This document shows, piece after piece, positions 1 to 4,647 of a DNA stretch of 6,673 bases. A program made the translations under genes and the position numbers. Under the pieces are notes generated by a model. The model was not told where the DNA came from. It was given only the letters and a program-made list of their open reading frames with translations, and searched no databases. Within the stretch, counting starts at the first letter, position 1. Each line of letters starts with the position of its first letter. Source of the DNA: Gemmatimonadaceae bacterium (lineage in GTDB: Bacteria > Gemmatimonadota > Gemmatimonadetes > Gemmatimonadales > Gemmatimonadaceae); contig JANXUN010000263.1 in the NCBI GenBank assembly GCA_025356185.1, forward strand, positions 1 to 6,673, given 5' to 3'.

Positions 1-142
1 CATGCCAGCACACGGCGACGGCTCTGCGGTACGCCGCGAACTCATGCCGCGCATTATCGACGCGGTGCGCGCGCGCGCGTCTGTCGGCGAAATCGCCGAT
101 GCGCTCGAACGCGTCTGGGGACGCTACACGCCCTCGATGTAG
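1..142 (+). CDS. Methylmalonyl-CoA mutase catalytic (large) subunit, C-terminal end only
   Basis: Only the last 46 or so codons are present; the gene starts left of the window. Reading from base 2 to the TAG at 140-142 gives a tail containing RRELMPRIIDAV, ASVGEIADALERVWGRY and a final TPSM. This matches from memory the end of the catalytic TIM-barrel domain of B12-dependent acyl-CoA mutases, where a 'LMPxILEAVRAYATxGEIxDxLRxVxGxY' type ending is typical. These enzymes interconvert methylmalonyl-CoA and succinyl-CoA in the cytoplasm. The protein stops right after this motif, so no cobalamin-binding domain is fused here; by family knowledge that domain would be a separate small subunit encoded elsewhere. 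The ATG at base 2 is internal, not a start. The stop lies 15 bases before tyrA on the same strand, so co-transcription is likely. The identification rests on a short tail, and a related acyl-CoA mutase (isobutyryl- or ethylmalonyl-type) is possible. Confidence 0.72.
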   Translation, partial: MPAHGDGSAVRRELMPRIIDAVRARASVGEIADALERVWGRYTPSM

Positions 143-157
143 CACGGACCCAGAGCG

Positions 158-1291
158 ATGGAATCAACCACCCGTTCGCTTGCCGAGTTGCGCGCCATGA
201 TTGACGCGCTCGATTGCGAGTTGCTGCAAGTGATGGCGCAGCGCATGGCGCTGGTCGCGCAGGTGGCCGCGTACAAGCGTACGCATGGACTGCGCATTCG
301 TGATTCGCAACGCGAGCATCAAGTGCTCAACGACCGACGCGACTACGCGAGCCATCTCGGTTTACCCGTTGGCGAGATCGAATCGATATTTCGCGTGCTG
401 TTGCGATCGAGTCGCGATCATCAGGCAGCGTTGCGCGCCGAGATGCCACCGGATGCGGCACCACGCACGATCGCTGTCATCGGTGGCCACGGAAAGATGG
501 GCGCGTTGCTCGCGCGTCTCTTTGGTGAGCTTGGGCACCGCGTCCTCATCGTTGATCGTGACACGGCCCTCACGGCACACGAGGCGGCACCGCTCGCCGA
601 TGTGGTCGTGATTAGCGTACCAATCGATGACACGGAACGCGTCATCGCTGAAGTCGGTCCGCGTGTCCGTGACAACGCATTGTTAATGGACATCACGTCG
701 ATCAAAGACGCTCCAGTATCGGCGATGCTCGCACACACGCGTGCCAGTGTCGTGGGGACGCATCCGATGTTTGGTCCTAGTGTGCACACGTTGCAGGGGC
801 AGCGCTTTGTCGTCTGTCGCGCGCGCGGTGATGCGTGGGCCGATTGGGTGGTGCAGACATTTACAGCGCGCGGACTCGCGGTCACCGAAACCACACCGCA
901 GCAACACGATCGCGCGATGTCGATTGTGCAAGTGCTCACGCACTTTCAAACACAGGTGCTCGGGCTGACGCTCTCACGGTTGGGCGTGCCGCTCGACGAA
1001 ACGCTCAAGTTCACGTCGCCCGCGTACCTGCTTGAGCTGTACGTATCAGCGCGACACTTCGCGCAGGACCCGCAGTTGTACGGTCCGATCGAGATGCGAA
1101 ATCCATCGACACCCGTCGTGACGGCGGCCTTTCGCGATGCCGCGAGCGATCTGGGTCGTGTGCTCGCCGACGGCGACCAAACTGCGTTCTCTGCCATGTT
1201 TCACGACGTGCGTGCGTTCTTTGGCGAGTTCACTGCCGAGGCATTGGAGCAGTCCAGTTTCTTGATCGATCGCATTGTCGAGCGGACATAG
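158..1291 (+). CDS. tyrA: Bifunctional chorismate mutase / prephenate dehydrogenase (T-protein type)
   Basis: This cytoplasmic enzyme of tyrosine synthesis converts chorismate to prephenate and then, with NAD+, to 4-hydroxyphenylpyruvate. It has 377 residues; the E. coli T-protein has 373. Residues 1-92 are an AroQ-type chorismate mutase. R12, R29, K40, D49, R52 and E53 fall one position after the known E. coli active-site set (R11, R28, K39, D48, R51, E52), and S85 and Q89 also fit. Residues 103-377 are the dehydrogenase: a Rossmann motif GGHGKMG (109-115), then VVISVPI (149-156) and THPMFGP with H202, equivalent to catalytic H197. R299 in ARHFAQDPQLY is equivalent to prephenate-binding R294, and the H-to-R spacing of 97 is identical. 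No ACT domain is present, as in enteric T-proteins. The ATG at 158 is preferred because the mutase domain begins directly after it; the ribosome-binding site is weak. It probably shares a transcript with the upstream mutase gene. Confidence 0.96.
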   Translation: MESTTRSLAELRAMIDALDCELLQVMAQRMALVAQVAAYKRTHGLRIRDSQREHQVLNDRRDYASHLGLPVGEIESIFRVLLRSSRDHQAALRAEMPPDAAPRTIAVIGGHGKMGALLARLFGELGHRVLIVDRDTALTAHEAAPLADVVVISVPIDDTERVIAEVGPRVRDNALLMDITSIKDAPVSAMLAHTRASVVGTHPMFGPSVHTLQGQRFVVCRARGDAWADWVVQTFTARGLAVTETTPQQHDRAMSIVQVLTHFQTQVLGLTLSRLGVPLDETLKFTSPAYLLELYVSARHFAQDPQLYGPIEMRNPSTPVVTAAFRDAASDLGRVLADGDQTAFSAMFHDVRAFFGEFTAEALEQSSFLIDRIVERT

Positions 1292-1295
1292 CGTT

Positions 1296-1316
1296 TTGCG
1301 AACGGAAAGTTCGTAA
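1296..1316 (+). terminator. Hairpin just after tyrA, possible weak terminator
   Basis: Five bases after the tyrA stop, TTGCGAAC (1296-1303) pairs with GTTCGTAA (1309-1316). This gives an 8-bp stem with one G-U pair and a GGAAA loop. No T-run follows, so this is not a classical intrinsic terminator; it may instead cap the 3' end of the mRNA or be part of the larger inverted repeat that starts at about 1312. Confidence 0.3.
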
Positions 1317-1520
1317 CTGACTACCAGGAATAGGAACAGATTTGACGGATTGAACGGAGCTTTCGTGGCATTCGTGGAGTCGCGAATCGTCTCCGGCATT
1401 TCTGCAATGTTTTTTGAAATGAGTGATGCGAACGCTCAGCATCATTGCGATCCTCATCGATGGAACGGAGCAATCCGTTCAATCCGTAAAATCAGTTCAT
1501 ATCCGTGGAGTCAGTGAACG
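1312..1520. repeat. Imperfect inverted repeat filling the tyrA / NTF2-like convergent gap
   Basis: The core arms are 1334-1358 and 1474-1498. One arm is the reverse complement of the other at 23 of 25 positions, sharing ACGGATTGAACGGA without a mismatch. Weaker similarity extends outward, including ACTGACT at 1316-1322 against AGTCAGT at 1509-1515, so the whole unit is about 209 bases. Smaller pieces lie inside: a TGATGC/GCATCA hairpin (1424-1444), a GAACGG/CCGTTC hairpin (1463-1480), and GTGGAGTC phrases at about 1374-1381 and 1505-1512. No open reading frame of note is present. It could be a decayed MITE- or REP-like interspersed element or a structured 3' UTR; nothing in this window decides between these. 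Confidence 0.6.
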
Positions 1521-1529
1521 ATCTGTCGG

Positions 1530-2030
1530 TCAGCTAACACCCGGCGCTCCAAGCGGACTCGGCGCGCATCCGACCCGCTGCGTCGTGTAGGCAATGTGTG
1601 AAATGCGCCACGCGCCCGCCGATCGCACAAGCGTGAACGTATCGACGCCGCAGTGCGAAAAAACACCGTCAATGTGAAAATCGTACGGCGCGCGCACCAG
1701 GGCTAACGGCCCTTGCAAAAACAACGTCGGATCCCACATACGTTCGAGATACCGCGTCGTCATGCTACCAATTCCCGCAATAAAGGTGCTATCGCTTCGC
1801 GTGACCGCGCGCGAAGAGAAAGGCATCGGATCGGTGGCCGACACAAGCTGTGAACCCGGAAGCATGACCTGCCGTAGCAGTGCCGTGTCTTTGGTCGAGA
1901 TGCCGCGTAACGCCGCCTGTGCGACGCTAATGATCTCAATGCTGTCGGCAGCGCGAGACGGGCTGCTCTGAGCGATCACGGGGCGAAATGCCACCGCGGC
2001 GAGTGCCGCGAGGAGAGTCAGACGTCGCAT
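1530..2030 (-). CDS. Exported NTF2-like (SnoaL/DUF4440/lumazine-binding type) protein
   Basis: This is a 166-residue protein with an N-terminal signal peptide: MRR, then a hydrophobic stretch, with likely cleavage after VIA (residue 20) before QSSPS. The mature part reads as a single small NTF2-like alpha+beta fold. It has an N-terminal helix region (about 28-56, AAQAALRGIS...LLRQVM-like), a middle segment around WDPTLFLQGPLALVRAPYDFHIDG (99-122) and a final strand pair DTFTLVRSAGAWRISHIAYTT (130-150). The 'WRI.HI' ending is characteristic of the superfamily. It has only two cysteines, C127 and C155, which could form a disulfide in the periplasm. The frame stays open far upstream of 2030, but that extension runs antisense through the neighbouring + gene. 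The ATG at 2030 gives a clean signal peptide, so it was chosen. No catalytic role can be assigned; NTF2-like proteins range from enzymes to ligand binders. The gene is divergent from the plug-domain gene across 93 bases. Confidence 0.72.
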   Translation of the reverse strand: MRRLTLLAALAAVAFRPVIAQSSPSRAADSIEIISVAQAALRGISTKDTALLRQVMLPGSQLVSATDPMPFSSRAVTRSDSTFIAGIGSMTTRYLERMWDPTLFLQGPLALVRAPYDFHIDGVFSHCGVDTFTLVRSAGAWRISHIAYTTQRVGCAPSPLGAPGVS

Positions 2031-2123
2031 GGAAAATTTCGGGGCAGGGTCCGGGAGTTTGGTTGCGCCGCGATTGGCGCCTCGTACGGGATATTTGAGC
2101 GGGTATTGGGGTAACTTACCAGT
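2031..2123. promoter_or_regulatory. Divergent intergenic region, presumed to hold both promoters
   Basis: These 93 bases separate two divergently transcribed genes for exported proteins, so by position they should carry both promoters. No convincing -35/-10 pair was found on either strand. The visible structure is a GCGCC/GGCGC inverted repeat (2065-2069 and 2076-2080) with a six-base spacer, and GTAACTTAC (2111-2119), a short palindrome just before the + start codon. Either could be an operator or chance; neither matches a known regulator site that I recognise. Confidence 0.35.
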
Positions 2124-2972
2124 ATGCGAACAACCTTTCCTTTGCTCCGACGCGCGACGATCGCAGCGGTCGCCGTCACGGCCGTCGCAGCGTGGGCCCC
2201 AGCATTGCACGCGCAACAAAAGACCAGTATTCGCGATCGCGTCGCTCAAAAGAGCGATAAAAAGCCAGAGCCCGTCGCCGGCATCGGCGTGATAGACGGC
2301 GCCGTAACCGATACGCTCCTGCGACCCCTCGGTTCCGCGGACGTCTCCGTCGTAGGCGTAGGCTCGCACGTCACGACGTCCGAAAGCGGACGCTTCCGAT
2401 TTCTGCAGGTGCCCGCCGGACAGTATCTCTTGGTCGTCCGGCGCATTGGGTTCGCGCCGACGTCGGGCATCATCGAAGTGCCCGCTAACGACACACTGCG
2501 CCTTTCCTACACGCTCACGCGCGCGACGAATATGATGGATACGGTGCGCGTGAGGGCCACTCGGCTCACACTTCGCATGGCGGAATTCGAACAGCGCCGC
2601 GCCGCTGGCATCGGCCAGTTCATCACACAAGAACAGATCGAAAAGCGTGGCTCGCGCGATGCAAGCGATTTCCTGCGGACTCTGCGCGGCATCGACGTTT
2701 CGCGCATTACTAACACGCAGTTTGCGGGCACGATCGCACTATCGAAACGCGAAGGTGGTAGCGTAGGTGGCGACGGAACCGGTGCGTGTGCGATGCAGGT
2801 CATTCTTGACGGCATAATTCTGCCGCGTTTCTTCAATCTGGACCTGTTACCGCCACCCAAGCAGATCGCCGGCATCGAAGTGTACTCCGGTGCGGCAACT
2901 GTTCCGCCACAGTTCGGCGGCGCCGATCGTCGGTGCGGCATGATTCTGGTCTGGACGCGCGACGGATACTGA
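2124..2972 (+). CDS. Exported CarboxypepD_reg-like + TonB-plug domain protein lacking a beta-barrel
   Basis: This 282-residue protein has a signal peptide (1-30, ending ALHA before QQ). Residues 53-132 resemble a carboxypeptidase-regulatory-like beta-sandwich, with 'GAVTDTLLRPLGSADVSV', 'SESGRFRFLQVPAGQYLL' and 'RRIGF' as markers. A TonB-box-like MMDTVRVRA follows (137-145). Residues 165-280 resemble a TonB receptor plug, including FITQEQIEKRGSRDASDFL (166-184), MQVILDG (224-230), IAGIEVYSGA (248-257) and the closing strand CGMILVWTR (271-279). In SusC/RagA transporters these modules are followed by a 22-strand barrel of some 600 or more residues; here the stop TGA (2970-2972) comes straight after the plug and no barrel sequence follows. 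The only cysteines are C222 and C271, beside two strands that are neighbours in known plugs. Function is unknown: it may be a free periplasmic protein, an accessory to a barrel, or a stable remnant. Similar stand-alone proteins are, to my recollection, common in Gemmatimonadota. Confidence 0.8.
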   Translation: MRTTFPLLRRATIAAVAVTAVAAWAPALHAQQKTSIRDRVAQKSDKKPEPVAGIGVIDGAVTDTLLRPLGSADVSVVGVGSHVTTSESGRFRFLQVPAGQYLLVVRRIGFAPTSGIIEVPANDTLRLSYTLTRATNMMDTVRVRATRLTLRMAEFEQRRAAGIGQFITQEQIEKRGSRDASDFLRTLRGIDVSRITNTQFAGTIALSKREGGSVGGDGTGACAMQVILDGIILPRFFNLDLLPPPKQIAGIEVYSGAATVPPQFGGADRRCGMILVWTRDGY

Positions 2973-3071
2973 CGAAGACGGGAGAAGGGAGACCGGAGAA
3001 GGTAGACGAAGTGCGAGACTGATGAATGGAGACTTAAGACGAAAGACGGTAGCTCAGCAGACAAGCAGACA

Positions 3072-3105
3072 GAAGGCCCCGCGAGATTCCTCTCACGGGG
3101 CCTTC
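3072..3105. terminator. Bidirectional intrinsic-type terminator hairpin
   Basis: GAAGGCCCCG (3072-3081) pairs perfectly with CGGGGCCTTC (3096-3105). After one C/A mismatch (3082/3095), GAGA (3083-3086) pairs with TCTC (3091-3094), closing a TTCC loop. That makes a stem of about 15 levels with a GC-rich base, placed between convergent genes and therefore able to serve the plug-protein gene (+) and the SusC-SusD operon (-). The flanks are only moderately T-rich in either direction (TTCGTACT on +, CTTCTGTCT on -). Confidence 0.78.
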
Positions 3106-3130
3106 GTACTCTCGACTCGCAGCGAATCCG

Positions 3131-3193
3131 TCTACCGTCTACCGTCTTCAGTCTCGCCGTTCGTCTCCATTCTACCGTCTCCCTTCTACCGTC
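3131..3193. repeat. Short repeats of TCTACCGTC
   Basis: Four exact copies of TCTACCGTC begin at 3131, 3138, 3171 and 3185. The first two overlap in a 7-base tandem (CCGTCTA period). A near copy in the opposite orientation (GACGGTAGC) is at 3045-3053. The repeats make up the right arm of the large inverted repeat. They are too short and irregular for CRISPR. Confidence 0.6.
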
Positions 3194-3200
3194 TGCTGTA

Positions 3201-4643
3201 CTAGCACCCCGGTCCAGCCAGCGGGCCTATAGCGCCTGCACGCACCAAGCACTCGCCCTGAGGAATCGGCATCACTTTGGCCACAAAGTGATTCGATGCA
3301 TCAAGTGGCAACGTCGAGAGCAGGTTGTAGCGGCGCATGTCGACCCAACGCAAACCTTCGAGCAGCGTCGAGTAGCGTTTCTGCAACAACAACTCCGTCA
3401 GCACTGCGGCATCAGCAGATGCGGCCGTCAAAGTCGACGGCGCGAGGCCGCCAGAGTTCACGCGAATCGAGTTGATAATCGCCAGCGCACCAGCCTTGTC
3501 ACCCGTCGCCAACAACCCTTCTGCGCGCAGCAGAATGAGTTCTTCGTTGCGGATGATTGAAATCGGGTTGGTGTTGGCGTTGTCGGCCACCCATCCAATC
3601 GACGACGCAATACCGGTCACACCGGCTGGCGGCGAGCGGGTAGTCTTTGCCTTCACCTTCGCCAAATAACGGTTGTCCTTCGTGCCGTCGGCCTTGAGCG
3701 GCGCGTCGGTTTCGGTAGACGGATGCAAGTACAAGTCAGCCGAGCTGCCGAAGAACGGATTTGGCGAGTCGCCCGTCGCTCCCGAATACGGATGGAACGG
3801 TCCCGCATCCAAGTCGGCGCGCGTGGTTGCGGCCGTGTTCAAGAACGACGCCGACAACGCGGTGAGTGAACGCTGCCACGCCGCGGTGCCGCCGCCCGAC
3901 GTCGCATAGTACGCTGCCGCACGGCCCGCGATCGCCCGATTGAACTTTGCGAAGTTTGCCGGTGTGTTGAATCCAGCAAACCCTGCGTGGAGTGCAAACG
4001 GAAATGCCGTCCCGCCGGCAAGCAACGCGGTGTTCCCTTCGTCGAGCGTGTTCAGAATGTACTTGTAGACCGAATCACGCGACACAAACGCAGCGAGATC
4101 CGACGCATTCTGCTTGATCTCCACGACCGCACCCAGCGTATCCCGCGACGAAATCACATGAAGCAGTTCAAACGCTTCGAGCGTTTTCGCAAAGCCAATC
4201 GCGGCATTCTTGTCGCTGGCGCTGAGCACCGTCGATGCCGCCGCGCTCAACTTAAAGTTGAACAGATCGCGGAGAGTGCCGTACTGCGTTCCCCACTCAC
4301 CGACGGCAAAGCCGGCAGGATCGAGCTTGTTCGCGCCGGTAATGCCTTGCAAATAGTGCGACGTGTTACGCCCTTCCTGCGGCGTGTAGATGTACATCTC
4401 GCGGCCAAAGCGGCCGAAATCGAAGATCACGCTGCCGCGACCGTTGCGCAGTTCGCGCAGCAGACCAGTCGCCTGTAGCTGCAACGCTTGCGCGTCCGCA
4501 GCTGCGGCGGCGACCGTCGGCGTGTTCGGGTTGGTAATGTTCAACTTGTCCGCGCTGTTACACGCAGCCAGCGTGACTGCGGTAAGCGCAAATGCGGTGA
4601 TGCGGGTCGCGATCAAAGGCGTCCTCATAAGGTTCGTCGGCAT
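3201..4643 (-). CDS. RagB/SusD-family nutrient-uptake outer-membrane lipoprotein
   Basis: This 480-residue surface lipoprotein is expected to act as the ligand-binding lid on the SusC-like barrel encoded just upstream. A lipoprotein signal ends in the lipobox TLAAC, so C28 would be the lipidated residue. The mature N-terminal half (about 30-240) is the helical SusD-like domain. The C-terminal half carries the family hallmarks RNEELILLRAEGLLATGDKAGA (365-386), AIINSIRVNSGGL (388-400), QKRYSTLLEGLRWVDMRRYNLL (421-442) and PIPQGE (459-464). Length is near the family norm of 450-550. The only other cysteines are C465 and the terminal C480. The start at 4643 lies four bases after the SusC stop and has a weak GTGGGG at 4659-4654 upstream; an alternative ATG at 4628 (residue M6) also gives a good signal peptide. 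It is probably translationally coupled to the transporter gene. Substrate cannot be assigned; no linked enzyme is visible. Confidence 0.93.
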   Translation of the reverse strand: MPTNLMRTPLIATRITAFALTAVTLAACNSADKLNITNPNTPTVAAAAADAQALQLQATGLLRELRNGRGSVIFDFGRFGREMYIYTPQEGRNTSHYLQGITGANKLDPAGFAVGEWGTQYGTLRDLFNFKLSAAASTVLSASDKNAAIGFAKTLEAFELLHVISSRDTLGAVVEIKQNASDLAAFVSRDSVYKYILNTLDEGNTALLAGGTAFPFALHAGFAGFNTPANFAKFNRAIAGRAAAYYATSGGGTAAWQRSLTALSASFLNTAATTRADLDAGPFHPYSGATGDSPNPFFGSSADLYLHPSTETDAPLKADGTKDNRYLAKVKAKTTRSPPAGVTGIASSIGWVADNANTNPISIIRNEELILLRAEGLLATGDKAGALAIINSIRVNSGGLAPSTLTAASADAAVLTELLLQKRYSTLLEGLRWVDMRRYNLLSTLPLDASNHFVAKVMPIPQGECLVRAGAIGPLAGPGC

Positions 4644-4647
4644 GGTC

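Larger units (their letters stand above)
2977..3193. repeat. Large imperfect inverted repeat (57-base arms) around the terminator
   Basis: The arms 2977-3033 and 3137-3193 match as reverse complements at 46 of 57 positions without gaps (my hand count). The left arm is purine-rich on the + strand and built of GACGG/GGAGA/AGGGAGAC-like units; the right arm is the pyrimidine-rich counterpart. The midpoint of the arms is 3085 and that of the terminator hairpin is about 3088.5, so the structures are almost concentric. The element spans nearly the whole gap between two convergent stop codons (2972 and 3201). In RNA from either side it could form a long imperfect stem capped by the terminator. Confidence 0.75.

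Noticed and set aside
65..80. Alternating GTGCGCGC... run of 16 bases that could adopt Z-DNA
   Set aside because: It is in frame within the mutase tail and encodes alternating Arg/Ala with codons expected in a GC-rich genome; nothing suggests a separate role.
2031..2123. Sigma-70-like -35/-10 boxes in the divergent region (e.g. TTGGTT at 2059, TTGGCG at 2074)
   Set aside because: No candidate has a matching -10 hexamer at a 16-18 base spacing on either strand, so no specific promoter is called.
1530..2630. Long minus-strand frame of 366 codons ending with the NTF2-like protein
   Set aside because: The part beyond 2030 runs antisense through the plug-protein gene, is of low-complexity shadow character and would bury a clear signal peptide in mid-protein. 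The start at 2030 is used instead.
2507..3064. Minus-strand frame of 185 codons across the plug gene and the terminator
   Set aside because: It is antisense to well-supported plug-domain sequence and starts within the inverted repeat; Arg/Ser/Pro-rich shadow composition.
3125..3200. Possible CRISPR or satellite array from repeated TCTACCGTC
   Set aside because: The repeats are 9 bases long, irregularly spaced and partly overlapping, with no unique spacers of uniform length. They are better explained as units of the inverted repeat.
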